A DNA stretch of 34,612 bases from Bacteroidota bacterium (GTDB lineage: Bacteria; Bacteroidota; Bacteroidia; CAILMK01; JAAYUY01). A program made the translations under genes and the position numbers. Of the stretch, positions 29,248 to 34,612 are shown in pieces; the first letter of the stretch is position 1; every line of letters starts with the position of its first letter. Location: assembly GCA_034723125.1 (NCBI GenBank), contig JAYEOP010000311.1, positions 1 to 34,612 on the forward strand, read 5' to 3'. The notes beneath the pieces were generated by a model. The model ran no database searches. It saw only the letters and a list, made by a program, of their open reading frames with translations, and was not told where the DNA came from.

Positions 29248-29955
29248 TTATTCATCTGTTTTACTACCAATAGATTTAACATTCACTTTTATTCCAGGAC
29301 TCATTGTACTGGAAATAGTTATTCCTTTCATGTAAGTTCCTTTTGCAGCAGGAGGTCTCATTTTTTGAATAATTGTTACCAATTCAGTAATGTTTCCTAT
29401 CAATTGATTCTCTTCAAAATCTGCTCTACCAATAGGCACATGAATAATTCCAAATTTATCAACTCTGAAATCAATTTTCCCTCTTTTTACTTCTGCTACT
29501 GCTTTAGGAATATCTTGTGTAACTGTACCTGCTTTAGGATTAGGCATTAAACCTCTTGGTCCCAGCACTTTACCATATCTACCTAATTTAGGCATCACAT
29601 CAGGACTTGTAATGATAACATCTATATCTGTCCATCCGCCTTTAATTTTTTCAAGATATTCGTCTAATCCTGCATAATCAGCACCGGCTTCTTTTGCAGC
29701 ATCTACAACATCAGGATTACAAAGCACTAAAACTTTAATTTCTTTTCCTGTACCATGAGGTAATGTAGCTACTCCTCTTACCATTTGGTTTGCCTGCTTT
29801 GGATCAACTCCTAAATTAATATCAATATCAACTGAGGCATTGAAATTAGCAGTAGATACTTCTTTTACTAATCTTACAGCTTCATTTAATTGATATTTCT
29901 CTAATTTATCAATTTTTTCAAGAGCTAATTTTCTTTTCTTTGCTATTTTAACCAT
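29248..29955 (-). CDS. rplA: Large ribosomal subunit protein uL1
   Basis: uL1 forms the mobile stalk that helps release E-site tRNA. The 235-residue protein (234 in E. coli) has the conserved VRGVATLPHGTGKEIKVLVL and MPKLGRYGKVLGPRGLMPNP motifs and the C-terminal strand TYMKGITISSTMSPGIKV. In E. coli L1 represses the rplKA message. It starts 8 nt after rplK. Confidence 0.97.
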   Translation of the reverse strand: MVKIAKKRKLALEKIDKLEKYQLNEAVRLVKEVSTANFNASVDIDINLGVDPKQANQMVRGVATLPHGTGKEIKVLVLCNPDVVDAAKEAGADYAGLDEYLEKIKGGWTDIDVIITSPDVMPKLGRYGKVLGPRGLMPNPKAGTVTQDIPKAVAEVKRGKIDFRVDKFGIIHVPIGRADFEENQLIGNITELVTIIQKMRPPAAKGTYMKGITISSTMSPGIKVNVKSIGSKTDE

Positions 29956-29963
29956 GTTATTAA

Positions 29964-30407
29964 TTAATTATTCCATGGAGCTTTACCTTTTACAACAAGC
30001 CCCATACTTCTAGCTGTTCCAGCAATCATTTTCATTGCTGATTCAATTTTTTTTGTGTTAAGATCTACCAGCTTATCTTCAGCTATATCTTTTACCATAT
30101 CCCATGTAACTGTTCCAACTTTTGTTTTGTTAGATTCAGATGAGCCTGATTTAAGTTTTGCTTTTTCAAGCAATTGTGCCGAAGCGGGTGGTGTTTTAAT
30201 CTCAAATGTAAATGACTTATCTTTATAAATATTTATAACAACAGGAATAAGTTTCCCAGCCATTTTTTGAGTTCTTGCATTAAACTGCTTGCAAAATTCC
30301 ATTATATTCACTCCTTTAGCACCTAATGCAGGTCCAACAGGAGGAGATGGGTTCGCAGCACCACCTTTTATCTGAAGCTTTATAAATCCAGCAATTTCTT
30401 TTGCCAT
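29964..30407 (-). CDS. rplK: Large ribosomal subunit protein uL11
   Basis: uL11 binds the GTPase-associated region of 23S rRNA with uL10 and is needed for RelA activation and for thiostrepton action. The 147-residue protein (142 in E. coli) has the proline-containing [20 protein letters not shown] segment and the C-terminal [11 protein letters not shown]. It starts 5 nt after nusG. Confidence 0.97.
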   Translation of the reverse strand: MAKEIAGFIKLQIKGGAANPSPPVGPALGAKGVNIMEFCKQFNARTQKMAGKLIPVVINIYKDKSFTFEIKTPPASAQLLEKAKLKSGSSESNKTKVGTVTWDMVKDIAEDKLVDLNTKKIESAMKMIAGTARSMGLVVKGKAPWNN

Positions 30408-30412
30408 AATCT

Positions 30413-30949
30413 TTAACTTTTTTCTACCTGCATATAATTTAATTCTACAGGTGTTCTTCTACCAAAAATTTTAACTTCAACCTTAAGTTTTTTCTTCTCT
30501 TCGTTTATTTCTTCAATTATTCCGTTAAAGCCATTAAAAGGTCCATCAATTATTTTTATCGGTTCACCAACCATATAAGGAACTTCTATTTGTTCTCCTT
30601 CATCGGTTACCTCTTCCATTTTGCCCAAAATTCTATTAATTTCATTTGCACGTAATGGAACTGCTGAATCTTTTGTACCAAGAAAATCAAAAACACCGAC
30701 AACACTTTTTATTTTATAATGCACTTCTGTTGTAAGCATTACTTCAACAATTATGTAACCGGGATAAAAGTTTTTCTCTTTAACAACTTTTTTACCTTTT
30801 CGTAACTGAACAACTTTTTCTACAGGAACAATTATTTGATTGACATAATTCAAATAGTTACTATTTTCAAGCTCTACTAAAATTTGATCTTTTATTTTTA
30901 TTTCTCTACCGCTTATAACTCGTAAAGCGTACCATTTAAAATCAGCCAT
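30413..30949 (-). CDS. nusG: Transcription termination/antitermination protein NusG
   Basis: NusG rides on elongating RNA polymerase and links it to Rho or to the ribosome via uS10. The 178-residue protein (181 in E. coli) has the NGN domain at ~3-110, with [12 protein letters not shown] and [10 protein letters not shown], and a KOW domain at ~128-155 starting [14 protein letters not shown]. It follows secE by 12 nt and precedes rplK by 5 nt, the usual secE-nusG-rplK arrangement. Confidence 0.97.
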   Translation of the reverse strand: MADFKWYALRVISGREIKIKDQILVELENSNYLNYVNQIIVPVEKVVQLRKGKKVVKEKNFYPGYIIVEVMLTTEVHYKIKSVVGVFDFLGTKDSAVPLRANEINRILGKMEEVTDEGEQIEVPYMVGEPIKIIDGPFNGFNGIIEEINEEKKKLKVEVKIFGRRTPVELNYMQVEKS

Positions 30950-30961
30950 CCAAATTATTCC

Positions 30962-31159
30962 TTAAATAAACAATTGATAAAAAACTTTAAAAACATTCTC
31001 AAAAGCTGAGTCCATAATAAAAACAATTAATGCAAATATTAAGGAAGCAACTAAAGTAATAACAGCACTAGCCTGTAATTCTTCCCAGCTTGGCCAAGTT
31101 ACTTTATGCATTAATTCAATATATGTAAGTTTTATAATTTCTTTTAATTTCGAGAACAT
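30962..31159 (-). CDS. secE: Protein translocase subunit SecE
   Basis: SecE clamps the SecY channel in the inner membrane. This is the short single-span form: 65 residues against 127 in E. coli. The amphipathic helix ends in the family motif KVTWPSWEE (19-27), and one membrane helix covers about residues 31-49. It lies between tRNA-Trp and nusG and starts 20 nt downstream of the tRNA 3' end. Confidence 0.95.
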   Translation of the reverse strand: MFSKLKEIIKLTYIELMHKVTWPSWEELQASAVITLVASLIFALIVFIMDSAFENVFKVFYQLFI

Positions 31160-31179
31160 AATACTTTTTATAATTTATG

Positions 31180-31252
31180 CACGGGTGGGAAGGATCGAAC
31201 TCCCAACCTTTGGTTTTGGAGACCAACGCTCTACCAGTTGAGCTACACCCGT
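31180..31252 (-). tRNA. tRNA-Trp (anticodon CCA)
   Basis: A 73-nt cloverleaf. The acceptor stem ACGGGTG/CACCCGT is perfect, the anticodon stem TTGGT/ACCAA encloses the loop CTCCAAA, giving anticodon CCA, and the T-loop GTTCGATCC is present. The discriminator is G. No CCA tail is encoded. It lies between tuf (12-nt gap) and secE, the usual place in Bacteroidota. Confidence 0.97.
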
Positions 31253-31264
31253 ATCCTTTATAAA

Positions 31265-32452
31265 TTATTCAATAATTTCAGTAACTTTACCAGCACCAAT
31301 TGTTCTACCACCCTCACGAATAGCAAAACGTAAACCTTTATCTAAAGCAACAGGAGTAATCAGTTCAACAGTAATAGTAACATTATCACCAGGCATTACC
31401 ATTTCAACACCTTCTGGCAATCTAACATCACCTGTAACATCTGTTGTTCTTAAGTAAAACTGAGGTCTATAGTTAGTAAAGAATGGAGTGTGTCTTCCAC
31501 CTTCATCCTTTTTAAGAATATAAACTTCTCCTTTGAATTTTGTATGAGGAGTAATTGATTTCGGCTTAGCTATTACCATTCCGCGTTTAATTTTATCTTT
31601 ATCAACTCCTCTTAACAATAAACCTGCATTATCACCAGCTTCACCTCTATCAAGAAGTTTTCTAAACATCTCAACACCGGTAACAGTAGTTGACATTGGT
31701 TCATCCATTAGTCCAACAATTTCTACTTTTTCTCCAACATTAATAACACCTTTTTCAATTCTACCTGTAGCAACTGTTCCTCTACCTGTTATTGAAAAAA
31801 CATCTTCAACTGGCATTAAGAAAGGAAGATCTACATCTCTTGGTGGAAGTGGAATAAATGAATCAATAGCAGATATAAGCTCATCAATAGTTTTTACCCA
31901 TTTATCTTCACCATTAAGAGCTCCTAATGCAGAACCTTTAATAACAGGAATATTGTCTCCGTCAAATTCATAGAAACTAAGAAGATCTCTTATTTCCATT
32001 TCTACGAGTTCAATAAGTTCTTCATCATCAACCATATCAACTTTGTTCATGTAAACAACAATTTCAGGTACTCCAACCTGACGTGCAAGAAGGATATGCT
32101 CTCTTGTTTGAGGCATAGGTCCATCAGTAGCAGCAACTACTAATATTGCTCCGTCCATTTGTGCCGCACCTGTAACCATGTTTTTAACATAGTCAGCGTG
32201 ACCCGGACAGTCAACATGAGCATAATGTCTTTCAGGTGATTCGTATTCAACATGAGCTGTGTTAATTGTAATACCTCTTTCTTTTTCTTCAGGGGCATTA
32301 TCAATTGAATCAAAACTTCTAATTTCTGATAAACCACTTTTATTAAGGTGCAATGTCATTGCAGCTGTTAAAGTAGTTTTACCGTGGTCAACGTGGCCAA
32401 TTGTACCAATGTTAACATGCGGTTTACTTCGATCAAATTTTTCTTTTGCCAT
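31265..32452 (-). CDS. tuf: Elongation factor Tu
   Basis: EF-Tu delivers aminoacyl-tRNA to the ribosome. The protein has 395 residues (394 in E. coli). The P-loop GHVDHGKT is at 19-26, RGIT at 59-62, DCPGH at 81-85 and NKVD at 136-139. Domains II and III run to the C-terminal [18 protein letters not shown]. It lies between four tRNA genes upstream and tRNA-Trp downstream, so its message is probably produced by tRNA processing of a common transcript. It is the only tuf copy in this window; none lies in the str cluster. Confidence 0.98.
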   Translation of the reverse strand: MAKEKFDRSKPHVNIGTIGHVDHGKTTLTAAMTLHLNKSGLSEIRSFDSIDNAPEEKERGITINTAHVEYESPERHYAHVDCPGHADYVKNMVTGAAQMDGAILVVAATDGPMPQTREHILLARQVGVPEIVVYMNKVDMVDDEELIELVEMEIRDLLSFYEFDGDNIPVIKGSALGALNGEDKWVKTIDELISAIDSFIPLPPRDVDLPFLMPVEDVFSITGRGTVATGRIEKGVINVGEKVEIVGLMDEPMSTTVTGVEMFRKLLDRGEAGDNAGLLLRGVDKDKIKRGMVIAKPKSITPHTKFKGEVYILKKDEGGRHTPFFTNYRPQFYLRTTDVTGDVRLPEGVEMVMPGDNVTITVELITPVALDKGLRFAIREGGRTIGAGKVTEIIE

Positions 32453-32500
32453 AACTTAACATTCTATTAATTTCTTACTAAAACTTTTTTAAAATTTCCG

Positions 32501-32572
32501 AGCCAATGACGGGATTTGAACCCGTGACCTCGTCCTTACCAAGGACGCACTCTACCTCTGAGCTACATCGGC
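32501..32572 (-). tRNA. tRNA-Thr (anticodon GGU)
   Basis: A 72-nt cloverleaf including the discriminator. The acceptor stem GCCGATG/CATTGGC contains one G-U pair; the anticodon stem CGTCC/GGACG encloses TTGGTAA, giving anticodon GGU. The discriminator is U and no CCA is encoded. It is the last of four clustered tRNAs, 48 nt before tuf. Confidence 0.97.
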
Positions 32573-32580
32573 AATCTTTG

Positions 32581-32653
32581 AGCGGGAGACGAGAATCGAA
32601 CTCGCGACCTACAGCTTGGAAGGCTGTCGCTCTGCCAGCTGAGCTACTCCCGC
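32581..32653 (-). tRNA. tRNA-Gly (anticodon UCC)
   Basis: A 73-nt cloverleaf. The acceptor stem GCGGGAG/CTCCCGC is perfect and the anticodon stem ACAGC/GCTGT encloses CTTCCAA, giving anticodon UCC. The discriminator is U and no CCA is encoded. Only 8 nt separate it from the following tRNA-Thr. Confidence 0.97.
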
Positions 32654-32710
32654 ATTAATGAAAATTTGAAAATCCTTTTGATTACAAATCTTACATTAAA
32701 TAAATTATTG

Positions 32711-32793
32711 TGGGGAGAGGAGGATTCGAACCTCCGAAGGCGTACGCCAACAGATTTACAGTCTGCCCCATTTGACCGCTTTGGTATCTCCCC
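32711..32793 (-). tRNA. tRNA-Tyr (anticodon GUA)
   Basis: An 83-nt class II tRNA with a long variable arm. The acceptor stem GGGGAGA/TCTCCCC is perfect and the anticodon stem CAGAC/TCTG region encloses TGTAAA, giving anticodon GUA. The discriminator is A and no CCA is encoded. A 57-nt spacer follows before tRNA-Gly. Confidence 0.96.
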
Positions 32794-32801
32794 AACAAAT
32801 G

Positions 32802-32875
32802 AGCCGAAAGAGGGATTCGAACCCCCGACCTGCTGATTACAAATCAGCTGCTCTGACCAACTGAGCTATTTCGGC
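32802..32875 (-). tRNA. tRNA-Thr (anticodon UGU)
   Basis: A 74-nt cloverleaf. The acceptor stem GCCGAAA/TTTCGGC is perfect and the anticodon stem GCTGA/TCAGC encloses TTTGTAA, giving anticodon UGU. The discriminator is U and no CCA is encoded. It is the first tRNA of the cluster, 8 nt before tRNA-Tyr and ~65 nt after a consensus -7 box. Confidence 0.97.
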
Positions 32876-32940
32876 AATTTATTCTTACATTAACTTAAAA
32901 TAACTAAATAATTCTTTTCAACTCTTGAAAAAAATGAGTG

Positions 32941-32948
32941 CAAAGATA
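32941..32948 (-). promoter_or_regulatory. Bacteroidota-type -7 box before the tRNA-tuf operon
   Basis: On the minus strand this reads TATCTTTG, an exact match to TAnnTTTG, followed by CACTC. It lies in the 110-nt gap between hpf and tRNA-Thr(UGU) and would drive the tRNAs, tuf and probably the genes through rpoC. A TTG-like element is not seen at the best spacing. Confidence 0.6.
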
Positions 32949-32971
32949 GATAAAAACTTTTCAATAAAAGT
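32949..32971 (-). terminator. Weak intrinsic terminator after hpf
   Basis: On the minus strand ACTTTT and AAAAGT (32956-32971) form a 6-bp stem with a 4-nt loop, followed by TTTTTAT. The stem has a single G-C pair, so termination is likely partial. It lies 15 nt after the hpf stop and directly upstream of the tRNA-tuf -7 box. Confidence 0.4.
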
Positions 32972-32985
32972 GAATATTTTTTGCA

Positions 32986-33270
32986 TTATTTTTGCTTTGA
33001 CTTTTTTAATTGCCTTTCCATGCTGCTAGTTGCTGATTCTAAGGCTTTTTCAAAACTTTCCGAATTTTCTTTACACACTAAAGTATGGTCTTTTACATTT
33101 ACTTTTATCTGAACTTCTTTTGAGTTTACTCCCTCTCCTTCATTTCTTAAATAAACGTCTGTATTAATAATGTAGGCATGGAAATTTTGCAATTTTCCTA
33201 CTTTTTTAAGTATCAAATCATTTAATGTATCCCAAACATTAATGTTTTTAGCATGAATATCAATTTTCAT
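32986..33270 (-). CDS. hpf: Ribosome hibernation promoting factor (short HPF/RaiA type)
   Basis: HPF/RaiA proteins bind the 30S decoding centre in resting cells and stop translation. The protein has 94 residues (95 in E. coli HPF), with the family start MKIDIHAKNINVWDTLNDLI and the beta strands EVQIKVNVKDHTLVCKE. The C-terminal dimerisation domain of long HPF is absent, so 100S formation by the long-form mechanism is not expected. It lies 98 nt downstream of the recombinase gene, near rpsU and tuf. Confidence 0.9.
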   Translation of the reverse strand: MKIDIHAKNINVWDTLNDLILKKVGKLQNFHAYIINTDVYLRNEGEGVNSKEVQIKVNVKDHTLVCKENSESFEKALESATSSMERQLKKSKQK

Positions 33271-33307
33271 CGGTTTGTAATTTAATTCAAAAAATAATTT
33301 TTAGCTG

Positions 33308-33315
33308 TAAAGTTA
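33308..33315 (-). promoter_or_regulatory. Possible -7 box before hpf
   Basis: On the minus strand this reads TAACTTTA followed by CAGCT, one mismatch from TAnnTTTG. It lies 37 nt before the hpf ATG in the 98-nt gap after the recombinase. An AT-only palindrome, ATTAGT/ACTAAT (33327-33345), lies just upstream. hpf might therefore be transcribed separately, but the match is imperfect. Confidence 0.3.
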
Positions 33316-33368
33316 CTTCTTTTTCTATTAGTAAAAAAAACTAATTTAAAATCTTTCTATTTTCAAAT

Positions 33369-34250
33369 TCATCCTCGTGGATGAGCTTGCTTAAATACTT
33401 TTTTCAACCTTTCAATCGTGTTATGGGTATAAAGCTGTGTTGCTGCTAAATTTGCATGCCCAAGTAACTCTTTTATTGCATTTATGTCTGCACCTTTTGA
33501 AAGCAAATGAGTTGCAAAACTATGCCTTAACACATGAGGACTAACATTTATTCTATCTGTTTGTTGATCCAAATATTTTTTTACTACCCTATAAACAAAG
33601 ATCGGATATAATTGTTTGCCTTTTGAGCTAAGAAAAAAATGACCCTTTTGATCATTTTCAAAACTTTCGGTACGTATTTTTAAATACTTCCGAATTTGTT
33701 CTTTTAATGTTGCATTAATCGGAATTATTCTTTCTTTGTTCCTTTTTCCTAAAACCTTGAGTGATGAGAAACCGGGCTCTACATCTAATACTTTTAAATT
33801 TATTAATTCCGAGAGTCTCATCCCTGTTCCATACAACATTTCAAGTATCAATTTATCTCTTATTCCATCAAAATCATCTTTAAATTCAAAATTATCAAGT
33901 ATCTGTATTATCTCTTTTATTTCTAAGTACTTTACAATTCTATCAGCAGTTTTAAAACCATGAATATTTTTTACAGGATTTTCTATAATAACTTCCTCTT
34001 TTTCTAAATACTTATAAAAACTATTAAGTGAAACAATTTTTCGGTTTACTGTTCTTTTTGAAAACTTATTGTCAATTAAAGATACAACCCATGACCTTAC
34101 AATTTGCAAATCTGCATTTTTTAAATCAATATCCGGATAGGCATTTAAAAGATATTTTTGGAACTGACTAATGTCATTTAAATACGACTTTACAGTATGC
34201 TTTGAATATCTTTTTTCTTTCTCTAACCAATTTTTAAATGCATTAAGCAT
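33369..34250 (-). CDS. Tyrosine recombinase of the XerC/XerD type
   Basis: A 293-residue site-specific recombinase (E. coli XerC 298). The N-terminal core-binding domain covers ~1-95 and the catalytic domain ~105-293. All six catalytic positions are present: Arg145 (GTGMRLSE), Lys169, His239 and Arg242 (HVLRHSFATH), His265 (LLGHANL) and Tyr274. Such enzymes resolve chromosome dimers at dif. The ATG at 34250 was chosen; a TTG one codon earlier is possible. It lies 18 nt after rpsU, a conserved chromosomal position in Bacteroidota, so it is a housekeeping Xer rather than a mobile-element integrase. I cannot say whether XerC or XerD. A small hairpin (33369-33384) includes its stop codon. Confidence 0.92.
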   Translation of the reverse strand: MLNAFKNWLEKEKRYSKHTVKSYLNDISQFQKYLLNAYPDIDLKNADLQIVRSWVVSLIDNKFSKRTVNRKIVSLNSFYKYLEKEEVIIENPVKNIHGFKTADRIVKYLEIKEIIQILDNFEFKDDFDGIRDKLILEMLYGTGMRLSELINLKVLDVEPGFSSLKVLGKRNKERIIPINATLKEQIRKYLKIRTESFENDQKGHFFLSSKGKQLYPIFVYRVVKKYLDQQTDRINVSPHVLRHSFATHLLSKGADINAIKELLGHANLAATQLYTHNTIERLKKVFKQAHPRG

Positions 34251-34268
34251 CAATTTTTTTTAAACAAA

Positions 34269-34466
34269 TTATTGATTTTCCTCTTGGCTTCTCATTTTCT
34301 GTTTGTAAGCTGCTTTAATAACTTCTTCTCTTCTTTCAATAGATGGTTTTATAAAAAACCTTCTATTTCTGTATTCCTTTAATACACCACTTTTTTCAAG
34401 TTTCTTTTTGAAGCGTTTAAGTGCTTTGTCCACTGATTCATTATCACTAAATTGTACTTTTACCAT
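34269..34466 (-). CDS. rpsU: Small ribosomal subunit protein bS21
   Basis: bS21 binds next to the 3' end of 16S rRNA. In Flavobacterium ribosomes it helps hide the anti-Shine-Dalgarno sequence. With the ATG at 34466 the protein has 65 residues (71 in E. coli) and begins [20 protein letters not shown]. An ATG at 34505 is possible, but its leader would contain the promoter region. The bases before the ATG (AAATTTAAAATTCTT) contain no Shine-Dalgarno sequence. It leads the cluster, with a good promoter upstream. Confidence 0.95.
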   Translation of the reverse strand: MVKVQFSDNESVDKALKRFKKKLEKSGVLKEYRNRRFFIKPSIERREEVIKAAYKQKMRSQEENQ

Positions 34467-34502
34467 AAGAATTTTAAATTTAAAACATTTTTTTTTGAGG
34501 TG

Positions 34503-34532
34503 CAAAAGTACAATAAAGTTTTTCTAAGCAAA
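34503..34532 (-). promoter_or_regulatory. Promoter of rpsU
   Basis: On the minus strand TACTTTTG (34503-34510) is an exact match to the TAnnTTTG -7 box, and TTTG (34529-34532) lies 18 nt further upstream, in the range known for the Bacteroidota -33 element. The -7 box ends 36 nt before the rpsU ATG. This is the best-supported promoter in the window. Confidence 0.65.
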
Positions 34533-34612
34533 AAAAAATCACATTATTTTTAACTAAATATTTTGAGGTACAGAAAAAACTTCATTTATTCCAAACTTTA
34601 ACAATAGTATTA

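Noticed and set aside
33327-33345. AT-only palindrome between the recombinase and hpf as a terminator
   Set aside because: The stem contains only one G-C pair and the T-run forms the loop on the minus strand instead of following the stem.
33369-34250. Tyrosine recombinase as a sign of a mobile element or integron
   Set aside because: It sits in a conserved housekeeping position between rpsU and hpf, with no attachment repeats or cargo genes; a chromosomal Xer is the better reading.
34554-34612. Possible 3' end of a minus-strand gene at the right edge (ending ...VFSVPQNI, stop at 34554-34556)
   Set aside because: The frame is open to the edge, but only 19 codons are visible, no family is recognisable and other frames are equally short.
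1-34612. CRISPR arrays, insertion sequences, prophage or a new defence system
   Set aside because: No regularly spaced repeats, transposase, terminal inverted repeats or defence-type genes were seen; the minus-strand block is entirely core housekeeping genes.

Overview
The window looks like an AT-rich member of the Bacteroidota (Bacteroidia-like). Four intergenic regions carry -7 boxes matching TAnnTTTG, almost no gene has a Shine-Dalgarno sequence, uS14, uS4 and bL36 are zinc-free forms, and the gene order rpsU - xer recombinase - hpf - four tRNAs - tuf - tRNA-Trp - secE - nusG - rplKAJL - rpoBC - DUF3467 - str - S10 - spc - alpha is the one I know from this phylum. I cannot name a genus.

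Layout. Positions 1-2336 (+ strand) are accessory. They hold the 3' part of a secreted or surface protein with a PKD domain, a good intrinsic terminator, and a signal-peptide protein made of two tandem copies of one probable outer-membrane beta-barrel domain. Positions 2337-2590 hold no gene but carry a small structured repeat and a strong hairpin terminator that serves the minus-strand cluster and can also stop plus-strand transcription. From 2591 to 34466 everything is on the minus strand. Read in the direction of transcription (high to low coordinates): rpsU, a XerC/D-type recombinase and hpf; tRNA-Thr(UGU), Tyr, Gly and Thr(GGU), then tuf, tRNA-Trp, secE and nusG; rplK, rplA, rplJ and rplL; rpoB, rpoC and a DUF3467 gene; rpsL, rpsG and fusA; the S10 genes rpsJ to rpsQ; the spc genes rplN to secY; infA and rpmJ; and rpsM, rpsK, rpsD, rpoA and rplQ.

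The cluster makes most of the core gene-expression machinery: RNA polymerase alpha, beta and beta', NusG, about 30 ribosomal proteins, IF-1, EF-G, EF-Tu, the SecY and SecE translocon subunits, five tRNAs and a ribosome hibernation factor. Promoter-like boxes lie before rpsU, before the four tRNAs, before rpsL and before infA, with a weaker one before hpf, so at least four transcription units are likely. The gaps elsewhere are mostly 0-25 nt, and several genes overlap (TAATG junctions).

Most worth a second look: a perfect AGGAGG six bases before rpoC in a cluster that otherwise lacks such sites, while rpsU has none; an rpoB gene that can only start at TTG; a Lys/Glu-rich tail of about 115 residues on bL17; the tandem barrel duplication at the left end; structured RNA between rplL and rpoB; and no map gene between secY and infA. 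I found no CRISPR array, insertion sequence, prophage or clearly new multi-gene system.
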